31,525 bases of DNA from Actinomycetes bacterium (GTDB lineage Bacteria; Actinomycetota; Acidimicrobiia; Acidimicrobiales; CADCSY01): the NCBI GenBank assembly GCA_025464025.1, contig JAODBP010000050.1, positions 1 to 31,525 on the forward strand. The letters are read 5' to 3'. Below are positions 13,346 to 20,048 of the stretch, in pieces. Below the pieces are notes generated by a model. It ran no database searches, was not told the DNA's origin, and saw nothing but the letters and a program-made list of their open reading frames with translations. The translations under genes were made by a program, and so were the position numbers. Every line of letters begins with the position of its first letter. Position 1 is the stretch's first letter.

Positions 13346-15754
13346 ATGGCGGTCGCTGAGCTTCCCCCGCGCGGCGCGCGTTCCGAAGGACGCGTGCCGC
13401 CCCACAACCTGGACGCCGAGGAGTCGCTCCTCGGGGCGATGCTGCTCAGCCGCGACGCCATCGTGGCCGCGACCGAGGTCGGGCTCGGGGCCGACGAGTT
13501 CTACAAGCCGGGCCACGGGCACGTCTTCGACGCCATCACGTCGCTCTACGGGGCCGGGGAGCCGTCCGACCCGGTGACGGTCGCCGAGGAGCTTCGCCGG
13601 GCCGGCCTGCTCGAGGCCATCGGCGGCCCGGCCGTGCTGGTGAGCCTCCAGGCCAGCACGCCGGCCACCTCCAACGCGGCCCGCTACGCCCGCATCATCA
13701 GCGAGCTGTCGCTGCTGCGCCGCCTCATCGGCGTCGCCTCGGAGATCGCCGAGATCGGCTACTCGGTGCCCGACGACGTGCTGGCCGCGGTCGACCGCGC
13801 CGAGTCGATGGTGTTCGACGTGGCCCAGCGTCGGGTCACCGACTCGATGTCGCCCATCAAGGAGCTGCTCGACGCCAGCCTCACCCGGCTCGAGATGCTC
13901 TACGAGAAGGGCGACAGCATCACCGGCCTGCCCACCGGCTACCACGGCCTCGACGAGCTGATGTCGGGCCTCCAGCCCTCGACCCTGGTGATCGTCGGCG
14001 CCCGTCCGGCCACCGGCAAGTGCCTCACGGGCGACACGCCCATGGTCGACCCCCGCACCGGGGCCCGCACCACGCTGGCCGAGCTCTACGAACGGGGGAG
14101 CCGCGGCGGCGAGGTCGCCGTCACCACGATCGGCGACGACCAGCAGCTCCACGTGCGCCGGCCCAGCGCCTTCGTCGACGACGGCATCAAGCCCGTCTAC
14201 CGGGTGCGCACCCGCCTCGGCCGCGAGGTCCGCACCACGGCCGCCCACCCGTTCCTGACGCCCGAGGGGTGGCGGCCGCTGGCCGACATCGCCGTCGGCG
14301 CCCGGGTCGCGGTGCCGAACGAGCTGCCCGTCTTCGGCGACGCCGAGCTGCCCGAGCACGAGGTCGCGCTGCTCGCCCACCTCCTGGGCGACGAGGGGTC
14401 GTCGATGGCGGCCACCAAGGTCAGCCCGGCCGTGCTGGCCGAGGTCGACGCCCTCGCCACCTCGATGGAGGACGGCCGTGGCGTGCTCGGCCTCCTGCGC
14501 CGCCACGGCATGCTCGGCCGCCGGGCGCACGAGAAGCGCGTGCCGGACGCCGTTTTCACCCTGCCCCGGCACCAGCTCGCCCTGTTCCTCAACCGCCTGT
14601 TCTCGGGGGGCGGCTCCATCGAGCTGCGCCCTGGTGGCGTGGTCGTGCTCGGCATGTCGTCGGTGTCCGAGGCCCTGGTGCGCGACGTGCAGCACCTCCT
14701 CCTGCGCTTCGGCTGCAACGCCCGGCTCCGGCGCCGCACGGTCGGCGACGTCGACACCCACCTCCCGGGCTTCGAGCTCCAGATCACCGACCGGGCCGAG
14801 GTGCAGCGCTTCCTCCACGACGTCGGCATCTACGCCCGCGAGGCCGAGCTGGCCGGGGCCCTGGGCGTGGCCACCGTGCCGGCCCGCCGGTCGGGCGGCG
14901 GTTCCGTCGCCGTGCTCGACGAGCCCGACCTCACCGTGGCCGGACCCAGCGCCATCCACTGGGACGAGGTCGTGGCCATCGAGTCCGAGGGCACGGCCCA
15001 GGTCTACGACCTCACCGTGCCCGGCGAGCACAACTTCGTGGCCGCCGACGTCTTCGTGCACAACACGGCCTTCGCCCTCGGCATGGCCACCCACGCCGCG
15101 CTCGAGGTGCACCGCCCGGTGCTGTTCTTCTCGCTCGAGATGAGCCACCTCGAGATCACGCAGCGCATCCTGTCGGCCGAGGCCCGGGTCGACGCCACCC
15201 GCATGCGCAACGGCAAGCTCGCCGAGGCCGACTGGACCAAGCTCAGCCACGCCATCGGTCGCCTGGCCGAGGCCCCGCTCTACATCGACGACAACCCCCA
15301 GGCCACGGTGATGGAGATCCGGGCCAAGGCTCGCCGGTTGAAGTCGCGCATCGGCGACCTCGGGCTGATCGTGATCGACTACCTCCAGCTCATGACCGGC
15401 CGCACCAACGCCGAGAACCGCCAGGTCGAGGTGTCGGAGATCAGCCGCGGCCTGAAGATCCTGGCCCGCGAGCTCGAGGTGCCGGTCATCGCCCTCTCCC
15501 AGCTCTCCCGTGGGCTCGAGCTGCGGGCCGACAAGCGCCCGATGCTCGCCGACCTCCGTGAGTCCGGCTCGCTCGAGCAGGACGCCGACGTCGTGATGTT
15601 CCTGTACCGCGACGAGCTCTACAACACCGAGTCGCCCGACCGGGGCACGTGCGAGGTGCTGGTGTCGAAGCACCGCGCCGGCCCCACGGGCATGGACCGC
15701 CTGGCCTTCCTCGACCACTACACCCGCTTCGCCAACATGGCCCGCAACGTCTGA
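13346..15754 (+). CDS. dnaB: replicative DNA helicase DnaB precursor with intein
   Basis: The hexameric replicative helicase, 802 residues as a precursor and 454 after intein removal. The N-terminal domain starts PPHNLDAEESLLGAMLLS. The RecA-like domain has Walker A GARPATGK/T split by the intein (residues 226-573), then TAFALGMATHAAL, FSLEMSHLEITQRILSAEARV, the Walker B region LIVIDYLQLMTG, and IALSQLSRGLE with RPMLADLRESGSLEQDADVV. All these match DnaB; ATPG-type M is replaced by T in RPATGKT. ATG 13346 follows GAGG at a short distance. The mycobacterial dnaB genes, in the same neighbourhood, also carry inteins. Without splicing the ATP site is interrupted, so the precursor should be inactive. 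Confidence 0.97.
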   Translation: MAVAELPPRGARSEGRVPPHNLDAEESLLGAMLLSRDAIVAATEVGLGADEFYKPGHGHVFDAITSLYGAGEPSDPVTVAEELRRAGLLEAIGGPAVLVSLQASTPATSNAARYARIISELSLLRRLIGVASEIAEIGYSVPDDVLAAVDRAESMVFDVAQRRVTDSMSPIKELLDASLTRLEMLYEKGDSITGLPTGYHGLDELMSGLQPSTLVIVGARPATGKCLTGDTPMVDPRTGARTTLAELYERGSRGGEVAVTTIGDDQQLHVRRPSAFVDDGIKPVYRVRTRLGREVRTTAAHPFLTPEGWRPLADIAVGARVAVPNELPVFGDAELPEHEVALLAHLLGDEGSSMAATKVSPAVLAEVDALATSMEDGRGVLGLLRRHGMLGRRAHEKRVPDAVFTLPRHQLALFLNRLFSGGGSIELRPGGVVVLGMSSVSEALVRDVQHLLLRFGCNARLRRRTVGDVDTHLPGFELQITDRAEVQRFLHDVGIYAREAELAGALGVATVPARRSGGGSVAVLDEPDLTVAGPSAIHWDEVVAIESEGTAQVYDLTVPGEHNFVAADVFVHNTAFALGMATHAALEVHRPVLFFSLEMSHLEITQRILSAEARVDATRMRNGKLAEADWTKLSHAIGRLAEAPLYIDDNPQATVMEIRAKARRLKSRIGDLGLIVIDYLQLMTGRTNAENRQVEVSEISRGLKILARELEVPVIALSQLSRGLELRADKRPMLADLRESGSLEQDADVVMFLYRDELYNTESPDRGTCEVLVSKHRAGPTGMDRLAFLDHYTRFANMARNV
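14021..15064 (+). mobile_element. DnaB intein in the Walker A loop
   Basis: A 348-residue intein inserted between Lys and Thr of GK/T. Splicing blocks: A, Cys1 in CLTGDTPMV; B, TAAHPF with Thr73 and His76; F, VYDLTVPGEHNFVA; G, VFVHN with His347-Asn348; the first extein residue is Thr. All residues for class 1 splicing appear present. The central region is of LAGLIDADG type. The first motif is LLAHLLGDEGSS with Asp124; the second is FLNRLFSGGGSI, where the usual catalytic Asp is Gly197. Homing activity is therefore probably lost while splicing is kept. Base composition does not differ visibly from the flanks, suggesting long residence. Confidence 0.93.
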
Positions 15755-15792
15755 CGCGATGAGTTCCGTCGGGCGTCGCCGTCTCGATTGAC

Positions 15793-16512
15793 ATGCCGTA
15801 CGCCGACGTCAACGGGCTGCACCTGTTCTACGAGGAGCGCGGTGAGGGGCCGCCGCTCGTGCTCCTGCACGGCGGCCTCCTCACGAACGACACCAGCTAC
15901 GGGCCGTCCCTGCCCGCCTGGGCGGCGCGGCACCGGGTCATCGCCGTCGAGCTGCAGGCCCACGGTCGCACGGCCGACACCGATCGGCCGATGACGTTCG
16001 AGGCCATGGCCGACGACGTGGTCGGCCTGCTCGACCACCTCGGCATCGAGCAGGCCGACGTCTACGGCTACAGCCTCGGCGGCCTCACCGCCTACGCCTT
16101 GCTCGTGGCCCACCCCGAGCGGGTGCGCCGAGCGGTGGTGGCCGCCGCCGACTTCCGCAACGACCGCGGCGGTGAGGTGGAACCCGACCGGCTGCCCACG
16201 GAGGCCGACTTCCAGCAGATGCGCGACGGCTACGCCGCGGTGGCGCCCGATCCCTCGCACTTCGACGCCGCCGCCGAGAAGACCAGCGGGCTCGTGCACT
16301 CGTTCACGGGCTGGACCGACGACCAGATCCGCGCCATCGACGTGCCGGTCCTCGTGCTCATCGGTGACACCGACTTCGTCCTCGTCCCCAACGCCGTCGA
16401 AGCCGTCGGGCTCCTCCCGCACGGCCAGCTCGCCGTGCTCCCCGGCCACACCCACATGGACCTGAGCCGCAGCGAGCTGGTCGCCCCGGTCGTCGAGGTG
16501 TTCCTCCGGTAG
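15793..16512 (+). CDS. alpha/beta hydrolase
   Basis: A 239-residue alpha/beta-hydrolase fold enzyme. The start YADVNGLHLFYEERGEGPPLVLLHGG contains the oxyanion HGG. The nucleophile elbow is GYSLGG (Ser about 95), the acid is probably Asp in VLIGDTDFV, and the His is in GHTHMD. The lid region (EADFQQMRDGYAAVAPDPSHF) is short. ATG 15793 follows dnaB by 38 bases with no terminator, so read-through from dnaB is possible. No Shine-Dalgarno is obvious. It ends directly against the convergent LLM gene. The substrate is unknown. Confidence 0.92.
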   Translation: MPYADVNGLHLFYEERGEGPPLVLLHGGLLTNDTSYGPSLPAWAARHRVIAVELQAHGRTADTDRPMTFEAMADDVVGLLDHLGIEQADVYGYSLGGLTAYALLVAHPERVRRAVVAAADFRNDRGGEVEPDRLPTEADFQQMRDGYAAVAPDPSHFDAAAEKTSGLVHSFTGWTDDQIRAIDVPVLVLIGDTDFVLVPNAVEAVGLLPHGQLAVLPGHTHMDLSRSELVAPVVEVFLR

Positions 16513-17376
16513 CTAGAGCCCGAGCGCGGCCGCGGCCTCGGTCAGCACGGCGAGGTGCCCGTCGACGCCGCCGAGGCCGGCGCCCATGGTGTTGATCGAG
16601 AGGTGGCTGGCCCCGGCCGTCCGCCAGCCCTCGACGTGCTCGACGAGCAGGTCGACGTCGCCCTTCCAGTTGATCCGGCCCTCCATCCCGATGGCCGAGT
16701 GGTCGCGCCCGACCTCGGCGGCACCGGCGGCCACCTGGGCCAGGGCGTCGTCGAGCTTCGGGCCCGGTGCCATCTGCGGGAACCAGCCATCGGCCAGCCG
16801 GCCGGCGCGCCGGTAGGCGGGGGCCGAGGCGGCGCCGATCCACACCGGGATCGGGCGCTGGATCGGGAGGGGCGCGATGCCGGCCGCGGTCACCTGCTCG
16901 TAGGTGCCCTCGAAGGTCACGGCCCGCTCGGTCCAGAGCCGGCGCAGGAGCAGGAGCTGCTCGTCGAGCCGGCGACCCCGGTTGGTGAAGTCCTTGCCCA
17001 GCGCCTCGTACTCGACCGCGTTCCACCCGATGCCGACGCCGAAGCGGAACCGACCACCGCTGAGCAGGTCGACCTCGGCCGCCTGCTTGGCCGCCAGCGC
17101 GGTCTGGCGCTGGGGGAGGATGATGATGCCGGTCACCAGCTCGATGCGCGAGGTGACGGCGGCGAGGTACCCGAACAGCACGAGCGGCTCGTGGAACGTG
17201 GTGTCGACGTCGTAGGGCCCGTTCCACGGCGTGTGGACCGTGGTGTCGGCACCGACGACGTGGTCGTAGGCCAGCAGGTGGTCGAAGCCGAGCGACTCGG
17301 CCCGCTCGCCGTAGGCCCGCACGGCGCCCACGTCGGCGCCGATCTCGGTCTGGGGGAACACCACGCCGATCCGCAT
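16513..17376 (-). CDS. LLM-class flavin (F420-type) oxidoreductase
   Basis: A 287-residue luciferase-like TIM-barrel oxidoreductase. The N-terminus MRIGVVFPQTEIGADVGAVRAYGERAESLGFDHLLAYDHVVG is typical of the actinobacterial F420-dependent LLM subgroup (TIGR03619-like). RIELVTGIIILPQRQTALAAKQAAEVDLLSGGRFRFGVGIGWNAVEYEALG is the signature block and IPVWIGAASAPAYRRAGRLADGWFP follows. Use of F420 rather than FMN is by family resemblance. The stop codons of this gene and the alpha/beta hydrolase abut without a base between them. ATG 17376 has TAGAAC close upstream as a weak -10. Confidence 0.9.
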   Translation of the reverse strand: MRIGVVFPQTEIGADVGAVRAYGERAESLGFDHLLAYDHVVGADTTVHTPWNGPYDVDTTFHEPLVLFGYLAAVTSRIELVTGIIILPQRQTALAAKQAAEVDLLSGGRFRFGVGIGWNAVEYEALGKDFTNRGRRLDEQLLLLRRLWTERAVTFEGTYEQVTAAGIAPLPIQRPIPVWIGAASAPAYRRAGRLADGWFPQMAPGPKLDDALAQVAAGAAEVGRDHSAIGMEGRINWKGDVDLLVEHVEGWRTAGASHLSINTMGAGLGGVDGHLAVLTEAAAALGL

Positions 17377-17427
17377 GGGACCGTTCTAGCGGCCCGCCGT
17401 CCGTAAGAAACTGGTCAGGAACTAGAA

Positions 17428-17445
17428 GCCGTGGGCTCACACGGC
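17428..17445 (+). repeat. hairpin upstream of amt
   Basis: GCCGTG and CACGGC around a 6-base loop in the divergent LLM/amt gap (17377-17507). It could be an operator or structure. The same gap holds GAAA-N5-TTTC (17480-17492) just before the amt -10. Confidence 0.3.
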
Positions 17446-17494
17446 CGACCCACAGCGCTCACGCCCGGCACACGATCGCGAAATCACGTTTCTT

Positions 17495-17500
17495 TACGGT
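17495..17500 (+). promoter_or_regulatory. -10 element of amt
   Basis: TACGGT seven bases before ATG 17508. The AT-richer palindrome-like GAAATCACGTTTC directly upstream is a candidate regulator site. Confidence 0.45.
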
Positions 17501-17507
17501 CCGTGAC

Positions 17508-19070
17508 ATGCGAACGCGACTGCAACGCCTCAAGGAACGGGAGACCCAGAAGCTCGTCCTGTACATCTTCGCCGGGAAGATGGCAGGCGTCGGCGCCACC
17601 CTGGCGGCGATCAAGGGCTTCAGCTGGTACTTCATGACCGCCGCCGGCGCCCAGGAGGTGGTGGCCCACAAGGCCAACGACCTGGTGAACCCGCTCAACA
17701 CGGTCTGGGTGCTGGTGACGGCCTTCCTGGTCTTCTTCATGCAGGCCGGCTTCATGGCCCTCGAAGCGGGCTTCGCCCGGTCCCGGGAGACCGTCAACAT
17801 CATGCTCGAGTGCGTGGTGGACACGTGCCTGGCCGGCTGCCTGTTCTGGGCCTTCGGCTTCGCCTTCATGTTCGGCACCGGCAACGGCCTCATCGGCCAC
17901 GAGTTCTTCTTCCTCAACAACATCCCGGCCACCTATGGCTCGACCGGCATCGCCTTCCTGGCGTTCTGGCTCTTCCAGTTCGCCTTCCTCGACACGTGCT
18001 CGACGATCACCTCGGGCGCCATGGTCGGCCGCACCGGGTTCGTCGGCGACCTGATCTACAGCTTCGGCGTGTCGGGCTTCATCTACCCGATCTTCGGCCA
18101 CTGGGTCTGGGGCCCGGGTGGCTGGCTCGGCAACATGACGCCGGGCTTCCTGAACGACTTCACCAACGGTGCCGTCTTCCGTGACTTCGCCGGCTCGACC
18201 GTGGTCCACACGGTGGGCGGCTTCATCGCCCTGTGGGGCGCCATCGCCCTCGGCCCCCGCCTCGGGCGGAAGTTCAAGAGCGAGGGCGGCGGCCCCCTGC
18301 CGCCCCACGACCTCATCATCGGCGCCCTCGGCGCCGTCATCCTCTGGTTCGGCTGGTACGGCTTCAACCCCGGCTCGACGCTGTCGGCCATGGACTTCGT
18401 CGGCATGGGCCGGGTGGCGGCCAACACCACGCTGGCGGCCTGCACCGGTGGCCTGGTGGCCATGTTCTGGGTCTACCCCCGGTCCAAGAAGTGGGACCTG
18501 GGCATGGCCTGCAACGGCCTGCTCGGCGGCCTCGTCGCCATCACCTGCCCCTGCTACTGGGTGTCGCCCGGCGGCGCCCTCCTCATCGGCGCCATCGCCG
18601 GCATCGTGGTCCCGCTCGGCGTCGACCTGCTCGAGAAGCTCAAGATCGACGACCCGATCGGTGCCGTCGCCGTCCACGGCTTCGCCGGCATCTGGGGCAC
18701 CCTGTCCCTCGGCCTGCTCGCCACCGGCCAGTACGGGATCCCGACGCCCGACGGCACCGACCTCACCACCAAGGTCGAGGGCCTCTTCTACGGCGGCGGC
18801 CTCGACCAGCTCAAGGCCCAGTTCGTGGGCAGCCTCACCTGCGTGGTCGTGATCAGCGCCGTGTCGATCGCCCTCATGTGGGGCGTGAAGGCCACCAAGA
18901 CGCTGCGCATCAGCAAGGACGGCGAGCTCGAGGGCATCGACCTCCACGAGCACGGCACGCCCGCCTACCACATGGAGTTCGGGCAGGGCATGAGCTACAC
19001 CGCCGCTCCCGGCATGGGGAGCCCGTCCTTCTCGTCCACCTCCACCGTCGGCGAGGATGCCCCCGTCTGA
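17508..19070 (+). CDS. amt: ammonium transporter
   Basis: A 520-residue Amt/Rh channel protein. The core starts near residue 60 (NPLNTVWVLVTAFLVFFMQAGFMALEAGFAR). The family signature region reads FAFLDTCSTITSGAMVGRTGF. The twin pore histidines are in DFAGSTVVHTVGG and AVAVHGFAGIWG. About eleven membrane segments are readable. It is longer than the usual 400-450 residues: an N-terminal stretch of some 60 residues carries a basic start and a hydrophobic segment (LVLYIFAGKMAGVGATLAAIKGF), and the C-terminal cytoplasmic tail is Ser/Thr-rich after EHGTPAYHMEF. ATG 17508 is seven bases after TACGGT. Followed by a regulator gene and glnB, whose product normally gates Amt. Confidence 0.96.
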   Translation: MRTRLQRLKERETQKLVLYIFAGKMAGVGATLAAIKGFSWYFMTAAGAQEVVAHKANDLVNPLNTVWVLVTAFLVFFMQAGFMALEAGFARSRETVNIMLECVVDTCLAGCLFWAFGFAFMFGTGNGLIGHEFFFLNNIPATYGSTGIAFLAFWLFQFAFLDTCSTITSGAMVGRTGFVGDLIYSFGVSGFIYPIFGHWVWGPGGWLGNMTPGFLNDFTNGAVFRDFAGSTVVHTVGGFIALWGAIALGPRLGRKFKSEGGGPLPPHDLIIGALGAVILWFGWYGFNPGSTLSAMDFVGMGRVAANTTLAACTGGLVAMFWVYPRSKKWDLGMACNGLLGGLVAITCPCYWVSPGGALLIGAIAGIVVPLGVDLLEKLKIDDPIGAVAVHGFAGIWGTLSLGLLATGQYGIPTPDGTDLTTKVEGLFYGGGLDQLKAQFVGSLTCVVVISAVSIALMWGVKATKTLRISKDGELEGIDLHEHGTPAYHMEFGQGMSYTAAPGMGSPSFSSTSTVGEDAPV

Positions 19071-19089
19071 CGGACCGGTCGTTCGCAAC

Positions 19090-19115
19090 GGGCCGGGGCA
19101 ACGGCGCCCCGGCCC
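19090..19115 (+). terminator. hairpin between amt and the regulator gene
   Basis: GGGCCGGGGC (19090-19099) and GCCCCGGCCC (19106-19115) form a perfect 10-pair stem with a 6-base loop and no U tract. It probably acts as a partial terminator or mRNA stabiliser, lowering expression of the downstream genes relative to amt. Confidence 0.55.
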
Positions 19116-19149
19116 GGCCGACCGCTCGACGACGAAGGGAGGCTCGACC

Positions 19150-19674
19150 GTGTCCAACTCCACCGCCCACGCCGTGGGCGTGCTGCGCTGGCCGACCGAG
19201 GCCGACCGGCGTGACGAGCTCGAGCGGCTGGGCATCCCCCGGCTGCTGCTGGTCGAGCCCGGCTTCCGTCCTCCCGAGGTCCGGGACGACGAGGACTGGG
19301 CCCGGCTCCCGGTGGAGGACGACGACCTTCGCGCCCGAGTGGAGCGCTTGGCCACCCACCCCGTCGCCGACGATCCGACGCTCGACGAGTTCGGCGTGCT
19401 CACCTACGGCAACGGCTGGGTGCCGCTGTCGCCCCTGGAGGAGACGATCGTCCGCCGCCTCCTCGACTCGTTCGGGACCACCGTGGCCCGGGACGACCTG
19501 ATCGCCGAGGCCTGGCCCGACGGCGGTCGGGGCCCCCGGGTCCTCGACACCAAGATCCACCGACTCCGCAACCGCTTGGCCCCGCTGGGGCTCGCCATCC
19601 ACACCGTTCGCCGCCGGGGCTTCGTGCTCGATGCCCGGCCCACCGCTGAGGAGCCGACATGGCCCATCTCGTGA
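19150..19674 (+). CDS. winged-helix (OmpR/PhoB-type) regulator between amt and glnB
   Basis: A 174-residue protein. The C-terminal part (about 98-168; LSPLEETIVRRLLDSFGTTVARDDLIAEAWP, then RVLDTKIHRLRNRLAPLGLAIHTVRRRGFVL) is a clear Trans_reg_C winged helix. The first 90 residues (VGVLRWPTEADRRDELERLGIPRLLLVEPG and an acidic RDDEDW stretch) are not a normal receiver domain: no phospho-Asp pocket can be recognised. GTG 19150 follows AAGGGAGG at good spacing; the upstream in-frame ATG at 19057 overlaps the amt end and is less likely. It overlaps glnB by 16 bases. Context suggests control of nitrogen genes, but no target is proven. Confidence 0.85.
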   Translation: MSNSTAHAVGVLRWPTEADRRDELERLGIPRLLLVEPGFRPPEVRDDEDWARLPVEDDDLRARVERLATHPVADDPTLDEFGVLTYGNGWVPLSPLEETIVRRLLDSFGTTVARDDLIAEAWPDGGRGPRVLDTKIHRLRNRLAPLGLAIHTVRRRGFVLDARPTAEEPTWPIS

Positions 19675-20000
19675 CCGCCGTCATCAAGCCGTTCAAGCTC
19701 GAGGAGGTGAAGGAAGCCCTCCGGGGCGCCGGGGTCCTCGGTCTCACCGTGAGCGAGGTGCAGGGCTACGGCCGCCAGGGCGGCAAGTCCGAGACCTTCC
19801 GAGGCTCGGAGTACACGATCGACTTCGTGCCCAAGGTCAAGGTCGAGGTGATCTGCGATTCGCCCGACGTCGACAAGATCATCGAGCTGATCGCCACCGC
19901 GGCCAAGACCGGCAAGATCGGCGACGGCAAGATCTGGGCCTACGACCTCGACCGCCTCCTGCGCGTGCGCACCGGCGAGACCGGCGAGGCGGCGATCTAG
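19659..20000 (+). CDS. glnB: nitrogen regulatory protein P-II
   Basis: A 113-residue trimeric signal protein that binds ATP/ADP and 2-oxoglutarate. HLVTAVIKPFKLEEVKEAL and LTVSEVQGYGRQGGKSETFRGSEYTIDFVPKVKVEV show the T-loop with the conserved modifiable Tyr (Tyr52, equivalent to Tyr51). The C-terminal signature is KTGKIGDGKIWAYDLDRLLRVRTGE. GAGGAG precedes ATG 19659. Linkage to amt marks it functionally as a GlnK-type protein that would block the channel under nitrogen excess. No glnD or glnE lies beside it here. Confidence 0.96.
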   Translation: MAHLVTAVIKPFKLEEVKEALRGAGVLGLTVSEVQGYGRQGGKSETFRGSEYTIDFVPKVKVEVICDSPDVDKIIELIATAAKTGKIGDGKIWAYDLDRLLRVRTGETGEAAI

Positions 20001-20014
20001 GGATGTCCGGCGCC

Positions 20015-20048
20015 ATCGGCCGGGACCCCGGATAGGGTCCCGGCCGAT
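20015..20048 (+). repeat. 14-bp perfect inverted repeat ending in the MFS start codon
   Basis: Arms 20015-20028 and 20035-20048 (ATCGGCCGGGACCC and its complement) around CGGATA. It follows the glnB stop by 14 bases, so it can serve as the operon's terminator. It also contains the TAGGGT -10 (20033-20038) and the first two bases of the MFS ATG. Confidence 0.8.
20033..20038 (+). promoter_or_regulatory. -10 element of the MFS gene
   Basis: TAGGGT eight bases before ATG 20047, spanning the loop and second arm of the inverted repeat. A leaderless mRNA is implied. Confidence 0.45.

Noticed and set aside
13277..15718. An 813-codon frame antisense to dnaB
   Set aside because: It mirrors the whole dnaB gene including the intein, and the translation is compositionally antisense with no recognisable domain.
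17377..17507. GlnR-type binding site upstream of amt (GTAAGAAAC, GTCAGGAAC)
   Set aside because: The half-sites do not keep the spacing of the known GlnR boxes, and short AC-rich matches are expected by chance. I leave it only as a possible regulator region.
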